Shown: positions 1 through 8,596 of the stretch, in pieces
How the letters are laid out: the number at the start of each line of letters is the position of its first letter
Position numbering within the stretch: the first letter of the stretch is position 1
Assembly: GCA_014376915.1 (NCBI GenBank)
Contig: JACMQP010000017.1
Coordinates: 1 to 28,632, forward strand
Origin: Ramlibacter sp.
GTDB lineage: Bacteria > Pseudomonadota > Gammaproteobacteria > Burkholderiales > Burkholderiaceae
Direction of reading: 5' to 3'
DNA: 28,632 bases
Position numbers and translations under genes: made by a program
The notes under the pieces: model-generated
Database searches by the model: none
What the model was told of the DNA's origin: nothing
Seen by the model: only the letters and a program-made list of their open reading frames with translations

Positions 1-614
1 AGGGCAAGCTCGAAGAAATCCGTGAGCCAATCGTCACCGTGCATCTCTACATGCCGCAGGAGTACGTGGGCCCGGTGATGACGCTGGCCAACCTGAAGCG
101 TGGCGTGCAGCAGAACATGGCCTACCACGGCAAGCAGGTCATGCTGACTTACGAGATGCCGCTGGGCGAGATCGTGCTGGACTTCTTCGACAAGCTCAAG
201 TCGGTCAGCCGGGGTTATGCCTCGATGGACTACGAGTTCAAGGAGTACCGGGCCTCCGACGTGGTCAAGGTCGACATCCTGCTCAACGGGGAGAAGGTCG
301 ACGCGCTGTCGATCATCGTCCACCGCAGCCAGTCGCTGTACCGCGGCCGCGCCGTGGTGGCCAAGATGCGGGAGATCATCAGCCGCCAGATGTTCGACGT
401 GGCGATCCAGGCGGCGATCGGCGCCAACATCATTGCCCGCGAGACCATCAAGGCGCTGCGCAAGAACGTGCTGGCAAAATGCTATGGCGGCGACATCAGC
501 CGCAAGCGCAAGCTTCTCGAAAAACAAAAAGCAGGCAAGAAAAGAATGAAGCAGATCGGTTCGGTCGAAGTGCCCCAGGAAGCGTTCCTCGCAATCTTGC
601 AGGTGGAGGAATGA
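1..614 (+). CDS. lepA: Elongation factor 4 (LepA), C-terminal part
   Basis: This is the 3' end of a gene whose start lies left of the window; the first full codon is at base 3 and about 203 residues are visible. LepA is a ribosome-bound GTPase that acts on stalled or mistranslocated ribosomes. The visible part covers the EF-G-like domain V and the LepA-specific C-terminal domain. Recognisable stretches are the [10 protein letters not shown] segment, [15 protein letters not shown], and the basic tail [19 protein letters not shown], which is characteristic of LepA and absent from EF-G. The GTPase domain is outside the window. The stop codon overlaps a possible small ORF by 4 bases, and lepB follows about 100 bases later, which is the usual lepA-lepB pairing. 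Family assignment is secure. Confidence 0.96.
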   Translation, partial: GKLEEIREPIVTVHLYMPQEYVGPVMTLANLKRGVQQNMAYHGKQVMLTYEMPLGEIVLDFFDKLKSVSRGYASMDYEFKEYRASDVVKVDILLNGEKVDALSIIVHRSQSLYRGRAVVAKMREIISRQMFDVAIQAAIGANIIARETIKALRKNVLAKCYGGDISRKRKLLEKQKAGKKRMKQIGSVEVPQEAFLAILQVEE

Positions 615-721
615 GCGGCATCGGACCGCTTCGAGCCGCAAACGCCTCCGATGGGCTGACGGCTTTGGCCTGCGCGGCCGGCGCAGCACACGCAGTGGCA
701 ATGGTGGGGGCTCTCGCATGA
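611..721 (+). CDS. Possible 36-residue ORF bridging lepA and lepB
   Basis: An ATG at 611 overlaps the lepA stop as ATGA. The 36-codon frame runs to a TGA at 719-721, which in turn overlaps the lepB ATG at 718. The predicted peptide starts [16 protein letters not shown] and ends in an alanine-rich, mildly hydrophobic stretch. An AGGTGGAGG run (601-609) directly precedes the ATG and could act as a Shine-Dalgarno sequence, although the spacing is tight. The double 4-base overlap is what a translationally coupled gene would show, but it also arises by chance in GC-rich DNA. I recognise no family. It may simply be a leader that carries ribosomes from lepA to lepB. Confidence 0.3.
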   Translation: MSGIGPLRAANASDGLTALACAAGAAHAVAMVGALA

Positions 722-1686
722 TGCCGGTGCTGACGGCCGCGGTGCTCGCGGCTTTTGCCGGCTACGCGGGAGCCTGGTACCTGGGAATCGTCGAAGGAAA
801 CTTCGCCCTGCTGCTGTTCCTGGCGACGCTCGTCACCGGACTGTATTGGCTGGCCGAGCGGCTGGTGTTCCTGCCACGCCGGCGCCAGGCCGCAGCCAAC
901 CTGGAGGCTCAGGCCGTCCAGCGCAAGAGCGAACTGGCTGCGCGCGGCATTGCGCCGGTCGATGCCGACCTGGCCGCCGCCCGCCAGCGCCTGCTCATGC
1001 AGCCCTGGTGGCTGGACTGGACCGCCGGCCTGTTTCCCGTGATCATCGCCGTGTTCGTGTTGCGCTCGTTCCTGTTCGAGCCGTTCAAGATTCCGTCGGG
1101 ATCGATGATTCCGACGCTGTTGGTGGGCGATCTGATCCTGGTGAACAAGTACACCTACGGCCTGCGCCTGCCGGTCGTCAACACCAAGCTGACAGCGGGC
1201 ACGCCGCCCAAGCGCGGCGACGTGATGGTGTTTCGCTACCCGCCCAAGCCGAGCCTCGACTACATCAAGCGGGTGGTCGGCGTGCCCGGCGACGAGGTCG
1301 CATACTTGAACAAGAAGCTGACCATCAACGGCCAGCCCGTGAGCAAGACGTCGGTGCCCGAGTTCTTCGACGAGGACGCGATGCGCTACTTCAAGCAGTT
1401 CGAGGAGGAACTCGGAGACAAGCGCCATCGCCTGCTCAATGACGACGACCGTCCCGCGTTCATCCCCGGTGTCGAGGACTTTCCCTTCAAGCAGAATTGC
1501 CGCTACAGTGTCGAGGGCATTACCTGCAGGGTGCCGGAGGGGCACTACTTCATGATGGGCGACAACCGCGACAATTCGCTTGACTCGCGGTATTGGGGCT
1601 TCGTGCCGGACAGGAACATCGTCGGCAAGGCTTTCCTGGTGTGGATGAATTTCAGCAGCCTCAAGCGCATCGGTTCCTTTGATTAG
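718..1686 (+). CDS. lepB: Signal peptidase I
   Basis: This inner-membrane serine protease removes signal peptides from Sec- and Tat-exported proteins. The 322 residues open with hydrophobic segments (about 4-20, 28-48) and a further one (about 104-120) just before the catalytic domain. The box B motif IPSGSMIPTLLVGD places the nucleophile at Ser129. Box D, YIKRVVGVPGDEV, places the general-base Lys184 exactly 55 residues later, matching the Ser90-Lys145 spacing of the E. coli enzyme. Box E, GDNRDNSLDSRYWG, lies near the C-terminus. The ATG at 718 is preferred over 721 because GGTGGGGG (703-710) sits 7 bases upstream. It lies between lepA and the DUF4845 gene in the standard betaproteobacterial order. 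Confidence 0.97.
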   Translation: MMPVLTAAVLAAFAGYAGAWYLGIVEGNFALLLFLATLVTGLYWLAERLVFLPRRRQAAANLEAQAVQRKSELAARGIAPVDADLAAARQRLLMQPWWLDWTAGLFPVIIAVFVLRSFLFEPFKIPSGSMIPTLLVGDLILVNKYTYGLRLPVVNTKLTAGTPPKRGDVMVFRYPPKPSLDYIKRVVGVPGDEVAYLNKKLTINGQPVSKTSVPEFFDEDAMRYFKQFEEELGDKRHRLLNDDDRPAFIPGVEDFPFKQNCRYSVEGITCRVPEGHYFMMGDNRDNSLDSRYWGFVPDRNIVGKAFLVWMNFSSLKRIGSFD

Positions 1687-1720
1687 AAGAATGTCAACAA
1701 ACTGGCGGAAGGGTGCATCC

Positions 1721-2074
1721 ATGAAGGTTCAGTTCAAGTCACTGCAAGGCGGCGTTTCGCTGCTCGGCTTCATCTTCGTGGTCGGTGTGCTGGCTTGCCT
1801 CGGCGTGCTGGGCGCCCAGGCTTTCCCCACGGTCCTCGAGTACCAGGCGGCGCTCAAGGCGGTGCAGAAAGCCGCGGCCGGCAATACCGTGGGCGAGGTG
1901 AAGACGATCTTCGACAAGGCGGCCCAGATCGACGACATCAATGCGATTTCTGGCAAGGACCTGATCGTGAGCAAGGAGGGAGACAAAGTGGTCGTGGCGT
2001 TTGCCTACAACAAGGAAATCCACATGTTCGGACCGGCCTTCCTGCTGCTCAAGTACGTCGGGCGGTCCAAGTAA
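1721..2074 (+). CDS. DUF4845 single-pass membrane protein
   Basis: This is a 117-residue protein of the DUF4845 family, commonly found between lepB and rnc in betaproteobacteria; its function is unknown to me. After a short basic N-terminus ([11 protein letters not shown]) there is one hydrophobic helix (about 13-34), then a soluble domain with the family-typical [35 protein letters not shown] and [19 protein letters not shown] stretches. I chose the ATG at 1721 because GGAAGGG (1707-1713) lies 7 bases upstream. In-frame alternatives are an ATG at 1691 and a TTG at 1679 that overlaps the lepB stop. The opening resembles a type IV pilin-like N-terminus but lacks the processing glycine-glutamate pattern. 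The stop lies about 14 bases before the likely rnc start. Confidence 0.88.
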   Translation: MKVQFKSLQGGVSLLGFIFVVGVLACLGVLGAQAFPTVLEYQAALKAVQKAAAGNTVGEVKTIFDKAAQIDDINAISGKDLIVSKEGDKVVVAFAYNKEIHMFGPAFLLLKYVGRSK

Positions 2075-2088
2075 AAGCCCAGGCCCGC

Positions 2089-2772
2089 CTGGATGGCGAT
2101 CTGTCAGCACTGCAGGATCGCCTGCAGCACCGTTTTGCCGACCCGCAACTGCTGGCGCGGGCGCTGATACATCGCAGCTTTTCCGCAGACCACAACGAAC
2201 GCCTTGAGTTCCTCGGCGACTCGGTCCTCAACCTCGCCGTCGCGGCGTTGCTGTACGGGCGGCTAAGCAAGCTTCCCGAGGGCGACCTGTCGCGCGTGCG
2301 CGCAAACCTTGTCAAGCAGGAGACCCTGCACCAGATCGCCCTCACCCTCGGATTGCCGCAGTACATCCGGCTGGGCGAGGGCGAAACCCGCTCTGGCGGC
2401 GACAAGCGGCCTTCGATCCTGGCTGACGCGCTGGAAGCTGTGATCGGCGCCGTCCACCTGGACGCCGGCTACGGAGCGGCTGAGGCGCTGGTGCACCGGC
2501 TGTTCGAGTCGGTCGAAATCACGCCGCAGATGCCGGCCGCCGCCAAGGACCCGAAAACCGAGTTGCAGGAATGGCTGCAAGGTCGCAAGATGAAGCTGCC
2601 GATCTACCGCGTGGCGGCCACGCTCGGCGCGGCCCACAAGCAGACCTTCGACGTCGAGTGCGAGGTTCCCGAGCTCGGCGCCGTGGAGCGCGGCATCGGC
2701 GCCTCCCGCCGCGCCGGCGAGCAGGCGGCGGCAGCCGCGATGCTGCTGAACCTGAAAGCGAAGACCAGATGA
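2089..2772 (+). CDS. rnc: Ribonuclease III; start codon irregular
   Basis: RNase III is a double-strand-specific endoribonuclease that processes rRNA precursors and structured mRNAs. The catalytic domain carries the signature [13 protein letters not shown], with metal-binding Asp44 and the second acidic pair Asp113/Glu116 in [11 protein letters not shown] (numbering from a start at 2089). A double-stranded-RNA-binding domain follows (about 154-222), beginning [11 protein letters not shown]. No in-frame ATG, GTG or TTG exists between the upstream TTG at 1795 and the conserved domain. CTG at 2089 gives 227 residues and catalytic positions one less than in the 226-residue E. coli enzyme; CTG at 2101 is an alternative. 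A single missing base near 2097 would instead give a normal ATG start at 2093. Identity is certain, the start is not. The stop overlaps era as ATGA. Confidence 0.93.
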   Translation: MDGDLSALQDRLQHRFADPQLLARALIHRSFSADHNERLEFLGDSVLNLAVAALLYGRLSKLPEGDLSRVRANLVKQETLHQIALTLGLPQYIRLGEGETRSGGDKRPSILADALEAVIGAVHLDAGYGAAEALVHRLFESVEITPQMPAAAKDPKTELQEWLQGRKMKLPIYRVAATLGAAHKQTFDVECEVPELGAVERGIGASRRAGEQAAAAAMLLNLKAKTR

Positions 2773-3728
2773 CCCAAGCTCCCGACACCCCTCGCGGCGG
2801 GCCTGAACAGGACCTGACCCCGGCCGCCGCTGCCGGCCAGCGCTGCGGCCTGATCGCCATCGTCGGCAAGCCGAACGTCGGCAAGTCAACGCTGCTCAAC
2901 GCCTTGGTGAAGCAGAAGATCAGCATCACCTCCAACAAGGCGCAGACGACACGCCACCGAATCACCGGGATCCGCACGGTCGGCACGGCGCAGTTCGTGT
3001 TCGTCGACACGCCGGGGTTCCAGACCCGCCACAACACGGCCCTGAACAAGTCGCTGAACAAGACCGTGCTGGGCGCGGTCGGCGACGTCGACCTGGTGCT
3101 ATTCGTGGTCGAGGCGGGCAAGTTCACGCCAGCCGATGCCAAGGTGCTGGAACTGCTCAAGCCCGGCATCCCGTCGCTGCTGGTGGCCAACAAGCTGGAC
3201 GAAGTGCACCGCCGCGGCGACATCGCGCCCTGGCTGCAGGAGATGCAGAAGCGCCATGCTTTCACCGAGTTCGTTCCGATGTCGGCCAAGAGCGCCAAGG
3301 ACGTCGAGCGCCTCTTCGGCATCTGCGAGAAGTACCTGCCCGCGCAGCCCTGGTGGTACGCCGAAGACGAGCTGACCGACCGCAGCGAGAAATTCCTGGC
3401 CAGCGAAACCGTGCGCGAGAAGCTGTTCCGCTTCACCGGTGACGAGCTGCCCTATACGTCCACGGTGGTGATCGACAGGTTCGAGGAAGAGCCAAGCCCG
3501 AAGCACGGGCGGATGGTCAAGATCGCCGCCACGATCGTGGTGGAACGCGACGGGCACAAGGCGATGGTGATCGGCGACAAGGGCGAGCGCCTCAAGCGAA
3601 TCGGCACCGAGGCCCGACAGGAGCTGGAAAAGTTGATGGGCGCCAAGGTGTTCCTGGAGCTGTGGGTCAAGGTGCGTAGCGGCTGGGCCGACGACGAGGC
3701 GCGGGTGCGCAGCTTTGGCTACGAATGA
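2769..3728 (+). CDS. era: GTPase Era
   Basis: Era is an essential GTPase that binds the 3' end of 16S rRNA and helps mature the 30S subunit. The 319-residue protein has all the expected parts: P-loop GKPNVGKST (33-41), the switch region with AQTTRHRI, G3 DTPG (80-83), G4 NKLD (141-144), G5 SAK (172-174), and a C-terminal KH domain with [13 protein letters not shown] (267-279). The N-terminus carries about 25 extra residues rich in Pro, Gly and Ala, compared with the compact start of enteric Era. The ATG overlaps the rnc stop (ATGA at 2769-2772), which supports this start and translational coupling. An intergenic repeat follows the stop. Confidence 0.97.
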   Translation: MTQAPDTPRGGPEQDLTPAAAAGQRCGLIAIVGKPNVGKSTLLNALVKQKISITSNKAQTTRHRITGIRTVGTAQFVFVDTPGFQTRHNTALNKSLNKTVLGAVGDVDLVLFVVEAGKFTPADAKVLELLKPGIPSLLVANKLDEVHRRGDIAPWLQEMQKRHAFTEFVPMSAKSAKDVERLFGICEKYLPAQPWWYAEDELTDRSEKFLASETVREKLFRFTGDELPYTSTVVIDRFEEEPSPKHGRMVKIAATIVVERDGHKAMVIGDKGERLKRIGTEARQELEKLMGAKVFLELWVKVRSGWADDEARVRSFGYE

Positions 3729-3735
3729 AATGTTA

Positions 3736-3814
3736 GCCCCCACGGTTGCGGCTTTGCCGCTGCTCTGCCCTCCGAGGGGGCCCAAATCCCCCAGGGGCGG
3801 CCGGTCGGGGATTT
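3736..3814 (+). repeat. GC-rich intergenic element with two nested inverted repeats
   Basis: The era-recO gap holds two adjacent dyads. The first has outer arms GCCCCC (3736-3741) and GGGGGC (3776-3781) around an inner hairpin GCGGC-TTT-GCCGC (3748-3760). The second is a perfect 8-base inverted repeat, AAATCCCC (3784-3791) and GGGGATTT (3807-3814). There is no trailing U-tract, so it is not a textbook intrinsic terminator. From memory, similar elements that start with a run of C, contain a GCGGC hairpin and end CCGAGGGGGC are scattered through Comamonadaceae intergenic regions. A role as a REP-like element or as a processing or attenuation structure between era and recO is inference. Confidence 0.6.
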
Positions 3815-3819
3815 GACCT

Positions 3820-4572
3820 GTGGCTGTGAAGCGCATCAGCGACGAGCCGGCGTTCGTCCTGCATCGCTACGACTGGAGCGAATCGAGCCTGATCCTGGAG
3901 GTGTTCACCCGCCGCTACGGCCGGATTGCCCTGGTGGCCAAGGGCGCCAAGAGGCCCAGTTCCAACTTCCGTCCGGTGCTGTTGCCGCTACAACCGCTGC
4001 GCGTGAGCTTCGGCGGCGACGCGGAGATCCGCACCCTGAAAGGCGCCGAATGGGTCGGCGGGCAGGTGATGCCGACCGGCGACGCGCTCCTGTCCGGCTA
4101 CTACCTGAACGAGCTGCTGTTGCGGCTGACGGCGCGCGACGACCCGCACCCGGGCCTGTTCGACGCTTATGCGTCGGCCGTGCAGGTGCTGGCCTCCGAG
4201 CATGGGGAAGCCTTGCAGCCGGCGCTGCGCACTTTCGAGCTGGTACTGCTGCGCGAAATCGGATTGCTGCCGTCGCTCGACCTGCAGACGCCGACGCTGG
4301 CGGCACTGCAGCCTGGTGGGCGGTACAGCCTGGTGCCCGAGGGCGGACTGGTGCAGGCTGCGCCGGGCGACGGCCGCGCCAGCCTGGCTGGCGGGGAGTG
4401 GATGCAGTTGCAGCAGGGGCTGGATGACCCGGCGCCGTTTTCCGCCACGCTGCCGAAGGCCGCCACCGTGATGGCGCAGCTCAAACCCCAGCTGCGCACA
4501 TTGCTGCACTACCATTGCGGTGTGTCGACGCTGCGCACGCGGCAGATGATGAAAGACCTGCAGGCTCTATGA
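3820..4572 (+). CDS. recO: DNA repair protein RecO
   Basis: RecO works with RecR and RecF to load RecA onto SSB-coated single-stranded DNA in gap repair. The 250-residue protein starts with an OB-fold domain typical of betaproteobacterial RecO, including [35 protein letters not shown] and [14 protein letters not shown] helical domain follows, and the C-terminus ends [20 protein letters not shown]. The GTG at 3820 is preferred: an in-frame TGA lies at 3814-3816, and family members commonly begin Met-Ala-x-Lys-Arg as here. GTG at 3826 is the only nearby alternative. No clear Shine-Dalgarno sequence precedes it, and the second arm of the upstream inverted repeat ends only 5 bases before the start. 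The stop overlaps pdxJ as ATGA. Confidence 0.93.
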   Translation: MAVKRISDEPAFVLHRYDWSESSLILEVFTRRYGRIALVAKGAKRPSSNFRPVLLPLQPLRVSFGGDAEIRTLKGAEWVGGQVMPTGDALLSGYYLNELLLRLTARDDPHPGLFDAYASAVQVLASEHGEALQPALRTFELVLLREIGLLPSLDLQTPTLAALQPGGRYSLVPEGGLVQAAPGDGRASLAGGEWMQLQQGLDDPAPFSATLPKAATVMAQLKPQLRTLLHYHCGVSTLRTRQMMKDLQAL

Positions 4573-5330
4573 ACATGACCGCCCTGTCCGTCAACCTCAA
4601 CAAGGTTGCCCTGGTCCGCAACACGCGGGCGCTCGGCATCCCCAGCGTGGTCCGCGCGGCCGCGTTGTGCCTGCAGGCAGGCGCCCACGGCATCACGATT
4701 CACCCGCGGCCGGACGGGCGGCACATCCGCAGCAGCGACGTCGCCGACTTGCAGCAACTCCTCAAGACATGGCCACGCGCCCAATACAACATCGAAGGCA
4801 ATCCGTTCCACAACCTGATGGACTTCGTGCGCCGTGTGCGGCCGCACCAGTGCACCTTCGTCCCCGATGCCGAAGGCCAGTCGACCAGCGACCACGGCTG
4901 GGATCTGGCCGCGGACGGTGAGCGGCTCGAGCCTCTGATCGCCGAAGCCAAGGCGCTAGGGGTGCGGGTCAGCCTGTTCATGGACCCCGAGCCGCAAGCC
5001 ATGGCCTCGGCGAAGGCAGTGGGCGCGGACCGGGTCGAGCTCTACACCGAAAGCTACGCGCGGGCCTTCGGCACGCCGGCGGCGCGGCAACTGCTGCAAA
5101 GCTATGCCCACAGTGCGCAGGCCGCACGGACTGCCGGCCTCGGTGTGAATGCCGGCCACGACCTGAACCGCGACAACCTGACGGAATTCCTGCTCCAGGT
5201 CCCCGGCGTTCAGGAGGTGTCGATCGGCCACGCATTCGTGTCCGACGCGCTGGAGCTTGGCTACGACGCCACGGTCAAGGCTTACCTGGCGTGCATCGAC
5301 AGGGCCTTCTCGGCCACCACGGGCCAATGA
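4569..5330 (+). CDS. pdxJ: Pyridoxine 5'-phosphate synthase
   Basis: PdxJ condenses 1-deoxy-D-xylulose 5-phosphate with 3-amino-2-oxopropyl phosphate to make pyridoxine 5'-phosphate, the last ring-forming step of DXP-dependent vitamin B6 synthesis. The 253-residue TIM-barrel protein shows [14 protein letters not shown] near the N-terminus, the active-site stretch [12 protein letters not shown] (43-54), NIEGN (about 74-78), [16 protein letters not shown], and the late glycine/histidine motif [13 protein letters not shown]. The ATG at 4569 overlaps the recO stop; an ATG two codons later is a possible alternative. Its own stop overlaps acpS. The recO-pdxJ-acpS order is conserved in many proteobacteria, so co-transcription is expected. 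Confidence 0.97.
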   Translation: MNMTALSVNLNKVALVRNTRALGIPSVVRAAALCLQAGAHGITIHPRPDGRHIRSSDVADLQQLLKTWPRAQYNIEGNPFHNLMDFVRRVRPHQCTFVPDAEGQSTSDHGWDLAADGERLEPLIAEAKALGVRVSLFMDPEPQAMASAKAVGADRVELYTESYARAFGTPAARQLLQSYAHSAQAARTAGLGVNAGHDLNRDNLTEFLLQVPGVQEVSIGHAFVSDALELGYDATVKAYLACIDRAFSATTGQ

Positions 5331-5728
5331 TCTACGGCCTGGGCACAGACATCTGCGACGTGCGGCGGATCCGGGACTCGCTGGACCGGCACGGCGAGCG
5401 CTTCGCCCGCAAGATCCTGAGCGAGGCCGAACTGGCCACCTGGCGCGCCCGCAGCGCTCGCTGGCCGGAGCGGGGAGTCCGCTTCCTCGCCACCCGTTTT
5501 TCCGCCAAGGAGGCCTTCAGCAAAGCGGTAGGCCTGGGGATGCGGATGCCGATGACCTGGCGCCTGTGCGAGATCGGCAAGCTGGCCAGCGGCCAGCCGG
5601 TGCTCGTGCTGCACGGCGTGCTCAAGGAGTGGTTCGACGCGCGCGGCCTGTCAGCCCATGTAAGCGTCACCGATGAAACCGATTACGCGGCGAGCTTCGT
5701 CGTCGTTGAAAAGAAACCGACACCATGA
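5327..5728 (+). CDS. acpS: Holo-[acyl-carrier-protein] synthase
   Basis: AcpS transfers the 4'-phosphopantetheine group from coenzyme A to a serine of acyl carrier protein, activating it for fatty acid synthesis. The 133-residue protein has the two family signatures: [10 protein letters not shown] at the N-terminus, with metal-binding Asp8, and [12 protein letters not shown] (59-70), with Glu62. Length is normal for a trimeric AcpS. The ATG overlaps the pdxJ stop (ATGA at 5327-5330), and its own end overlaps the nagZ start by 4 bases, so it sits inside a translationally coupled run. Confidence 0.96.
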   Translation: MIYGLGTDICDVRRIRDSLDRHGERFARKILSEAELATWRARSARWPERGVRFLATRFSAKEAFSKAVGLGMRMPMTWRLCEIGKLASGQPVLVLHGVLKEWFDARGLSAHVSVTDETDYAASFVVVEKKPTP

Positions 5729-6804
5729 ATCAACACGCGCCGCTGATCCTCGACATCGAGGGACCGCAACTCACCGGCGACGACCGGCGTCGGCTGGCCC
5801 ACCCGCTCACTGGCGGGATGATCCTGTTCTCGCGCAACTGGCAGGACCGCGAACAGCTCACGCAGCTGTGCGCCGAGATGAAGGAACTGCGCCCCGACCT
5901 GCTGATCTGCGTCGACCACGAGGGCGGCCGGGTGCAACGGTTCCGCACCGGTGGCTTTACCCACCTGCCGCCGATGCGCGCGCTGGGCGCTCTCTGGATG
6001 AACGACAGCGCCGGGCCCGGCAGCGGCGCCATGGCAGCCAGCAACGCCGCCACCGCCGTCGGTTACGTGCTGTCCGCCGAACTACGCGCCTGCGGCGTGG
6101 ACCTCAGCTTCACGCCCGTGCTCGATCTCGACTGGGAGGAATCGGGCGTGATCGGCGACCGCGCTTTCCACCGCGATGCGCGCGTCGTGGCGTTGCTGGC
6201 CAAGGGCCTGATGCACGGCCTGCTGCAGGCGGGCATGGCCAACTGCGGCAAACACTTCCCCGGACATGGCTGGGTCACGGCCGATTCCCATACCGACATC
6301 CCGGTGGACGACCGCGGCCTGGCGGCGATCCTGGCCGACGATGCCGCGCCCTACGAGTGGCTCAACACCGTTCTGACCAGTGTGATGCCGGCCCACGTCG
6401 TCTACCCCAAGGTAGACGGACGCCCGGCCGGTTTTTCCAGCCACTGGATCAACGAGATCCTGCGCCGCCAACTGGGATTCGACGGCGCCGTCTTCAGCGA
6501 CGACCTGAGCATGGCCGGCGCCCGGATGATCGACGGCCGGCAGGTGGGCTACACCGACGCCGCCGTCTGCGCGCTCAACGCGGGCTGCGACATGGTGCTC
6601 TTGTGCAACCAGTCGGTCGACGGCGGCGCGGCCGTGGACGAACTGCTGGAAGGGCTGGACCTCGCGCGGCGCAACGCGCAATGGCGACCCAACGAGGCCA
6701 GCGAGAACCGGCGGCTGGCGCTGCTGCCCGGCAAGCCGGCGTTGCACTGGGACGAGCTGATGATGGAACCGGCGTACCGGCACGCGCTCGACCTGCTGCC
6801 CTGA
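5725..6804 (+). CDS. nagZ: Beta-N-acetylhexosaminidase (NagZ), peptidoglycan recycling
   Basis: NagZ is a cytoplasmic family GH3 enzyme that removes N-acetylglucosamine from GlcNAc-1,6-anhydroMurNAc fragments recovered from the cell wall; its products can influence beta-lactamase induction. The 359-residue protein carries [11 protein letters not shown] (62-72), the KHFPGHG motif (176-182), the Asp-Ser-His element (187-189) of the mobile loop that supplies the general acid, and FSDDLSM (257-263), in which Asp259 is the probable nucleophile. No signal peptide is visible, which fits a cytoplasmic enzyme. It starts in an ATGA overlap with acpS and is the last gene of this + strand run. A converging gene ends 20 bases downstream. 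Confidence 0.96.
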   Translation: MNQHAPLILDIEGPQLTGDDRRRLAHPLTGGMILFSRNWQDREQLTQLCAEMKELRPDLLICVDHEGGRVQRFRTGGFTHLPPMRALGALWMNDSAGPGSGAMAASNAATAVGYVLSAELRACGVDLSFTPVLDLDWEESGVIGDRAFHRDARVVALLAKGLMHGLLQAGMANCGKHFPGHGWVTADSHTDIPVDDRGLAAILADDAAPYEWLNTVLTSVMPAHVVYPKVDGRPAGFSSHWINEILRRQLGFDGAVFSDDLSMAGARMIDGRQVGYTDAAVCALNAGCDMVLLCNQSVDGGAAVDELLEGLDLARRNAQWRPNEASENRRLALLPGKPALHWDELMMEPAYRHALDLLP

Positions 6805-6818
6805 AGCGATATAGGCCC

Positions 6819-6832
6819 TGGGGTCAGCCCCA
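6819..6832. terminator. Small stem-loop between converging nagZ and metallopeptidase genes
   Basis: The bases read TGGGG-TCAG-CCCCA, a 5-pair stem with a 4-base loop. It straddles the stop codon of the minus-strand metallopeptidase gene and lies 15 bases after the nagZ stop. The position at a convergent junction suggests a bidirectional transcription stop. The stem is short and no T-tract follows on either strand, so the call is tentative. Confidence 0.3.
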
Positions 6833-7327
6833 CGCCAGCTTGCCGTGCGCCTCCATGTGGGTGAGGTACAGGCGCAGGTCGAATTCGTACTGGTGGTACT
6901 GCGGCTCCATCCGGGTGCACAGCTGGTAGAAGGCCCTGTCGTGCTCCTTTTCCTTGAAGTGCGCCAGCTCGTGCACCGTGATCATCCGCAGGAACTCGGG
7001 CGGCGCTTCGCGAAACAGCGTCGCGACCCGGATCTCGCGCTTGGCCTTGAGCTTGCCGCCTTGCACGCGTGACACGGTGGTGTGCGTTCCCAGTGCATTG
7101 CGGATCACGTGCAGCTTGCTGTCATAGGCTACTTTGCTCAGGGGCTGCGAACTGCGCAGGAACTCGTCCTTGATCTGCGTCACGTAGTCGTACAGCGCCT
7201 TGTCGGTGCGCACTGCATGCGCCGCCGGGTATTTGCGCAGCAGCAGCGGCCCCAGCTTGTCCTGCGCCAGCAACTCGCGCACCTGGTCCTGGACCGGCAG
7301 CGGATAACCGGCGAAGTAGTTCGGCAT
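6824..7327 (-). CDS. YgjP-type zinc metallopeptidase
   Basis: This 167-residue protein has a gluzincin-like site of the YgjP/SprT-like family (often labelled M48 or DUF45). The motif HELAHFKEKEH supplies His119 and His123, with Glu120 as the catalytic base and His129 as the likely third zinc ligand. The C-terminus has the YHQYEFDLRLYLTHMEAHG stretch. No signal peptide or membrane segment is evident, so it should be cytoplasmic. The substrate is unknown. The ATG at 7327 meets the stop of the upstream Hsp70-like gene (they share one base), pointing to co-translation with it. A longer frame upstream lies inside the Hsp70-like gene and is not needed. Confidence 0.85.
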   Translation of the reverse strand: MPNYFAGYPLPVQDQVRELLAQDKLGPLLLRKYPAAHAVRTDKALYDYVTQIKDEFLRSSQPLSKVAYDSKLHVIRNALGTHTTVSRVQGGKLKAKREIRVATLFREAPPEFLRMITVHELAHFKEKEHDRAFYQLCTRMEPQYHQYEFDLRLYLTHMEAHGKLAWG

Positions 7328-8589
7328 CACCGGCGCAGCCCGGCGTAGGCGAGGCCGGAGGCGACTCCGCCGAACAGGTCGCCCTCGACCAGGGGTGTCG
7401 AGGGAAAGCGCTGGCGCAGCAACTGCTGGAACGGCCGCAGCGACGAAGAGCCGCCGGTCAGGTAGATCGCGCCGAGCTCCGCCGGCTCCAGTCCGGCGGC
7501 CTGCACGCAATCAGCGGCGCATTGCACCACTTGCCGCAGCAAGCTGTTGAGATGGCGCGCCATGAGCTCCGCGCCCAGTTGTGCCTGCATGCCAAGTTCG
7601 ACCTGGGACAGGTCGATGACGGACGCCGCGTCGTTCACCGAGCTGTCGATCTTGGCCCGTTCCACCTCGCCGGCGATACGGTGACCGAGCCGCTGCTCCA
7701 GCACCGTCATCAGCCGGACGTGGAGGCGGGGGTCGCTGTAACTGGTTCGCAGGTCGCGGGCACGGCGCAGCACCTTCGGCGTGGACAGGCCGTGGATCAG
7801 GTGCCAGGTCGACAGGTCGATGAAGATCGGACTCGGCACTTCGCGCCCCTGCGGCCCGGCGTGCCGATACCCGAGCAGCGGCATCACCTGTTCCAGATTC
7901 AGCTTGTGGTCGTAGTCGGTGCCGCCGATGCGGATGCCGGAGGTGGCGAGGATGTCGTGGCTCCGGTCGGGCCGCGCGACGCGGTCCGGACCCAGACGCA
8001 CCACCGTGAAGTCGGATGTGCCGCCGCCGATGTCGACGACCAGCACCAGCGACTCGCGATCGACGCGCCGCTCGTAGTCCAGCGCCGCCGCGATCGGCTC
8101 CAACTCGAAGCCGACTTCGTCGAAGCCCGCCAGCCTGGCCGCGTGCTCCAGCGCCGCCTGCGCGCTCCGGTCGCGCACCGGATCGTCGTCGACGAAGTGC
8201 ACCGGCCGGCCGATCCTGACGCATCGCGGTTCGTGTTTCAGGTAGCGGCCGGCGCGCCCGCGCAGTTCGCCGAGGAAGCGCGCGATGATGGCCTTGAAAC
8301 CGAGCATGCCGCCGGGGATGGCAGTTTCCTCGTCCAGCAGGCTACTTCCCAGCAGGCTCTTGAGCGAGCGCAGCAACCGGCCGTCGACGCCGGCCAGGTA
8401 CAGCGCGATAGCGTCGCGGCCGAAGTGCGTGCTGCGGTCTTCGCCGTTGTAGAACACCGCCGTGGGCAGCGCCGTCGCGCCGGCTTCCAGCGGGATCAGC
8501 CGCGCCGCGCCACCCGGCTCGATCGAAGCGACGGCGGAGTTGGAGGTGCCGAAGTCGATGCCGAGGACCGGGTGCGTTGTGCGCGCCAT
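7327..8589 (-). CDS. Short Hsp70-like ATPase (YegD-type)
   Basis: The 420-residue protein is an Hsp70-fold ATPase without the substrate-binding domain of DnaK. The N-terminal phosphate-binding motif is GIDFGTSNSAVA, the second is VVDIGGGTSDFTVV, and the adenosine-binding motif is IYLTGGSSSLRPF near the C-terminus. Length and layout resemble the E. coli putative chaperone YegD (about 450 residues). No peptide-binding domain or EEVD-like tail is present, so the partner and substrate are unknown. It lies 7 bases after the lysS stop and touches the metallopeptidase start, so the three genes are probably one transcript. An actin-family role other than chaperone cannot be excluded. Confidence 0.87.
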   Translation of the reverse strand: MARTTHPVLGIDFGTSNSAVASIEPGGAARLIPLEAGATALPTAVFYNGEDRSTHFGRDAIALYLAGVDGRLLRSLKSLLGSSLLDEETAIPGGMLGFKAIIARFLGELRGRAGRYLKHEPRCVRIGRPVHFVDDDPVRDRSAQAALEHAARLAGFDEVGFELEPIAAALDYERRVDRESLVLVVDIGGGTSDFTVVRLGPDRVARPDRSHDILATSGIRIGGTDYDHKLNLEQVMPLLGYRHAGPQGREVPSPIFIDLSTWHLIHGLSTPKVLRRARDLRTSYSDPRLHVRLMTVLEQRLGHRIAGEVERAKIDSSVNDAASVIDLSQVELGMQAQLGAELMARHLNSLLRQVVQCAADCVQAAGLEPAELGAIYLTGGSSSLRPFQQLLRQRFPSTPLVEGDLFGGVASGLAYAGLRR

Positions 8590-8596
8590 CGGCCGG

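Noticed and set aside
496..1722. 408-codon minus-strand open frame opposite lepB
   Set aside because: It is the antisense of lepB with biased His/Arg/Gln content and no recognisable motif; lepB has all catalytic motifs.
2093..2095. ATG near the beginning of rnc as its start codon
   Set aside because: It is out of frame with the RNase III coding sequence as given. It works only if one base is missing from the sequence, which is reported as a finding instead.
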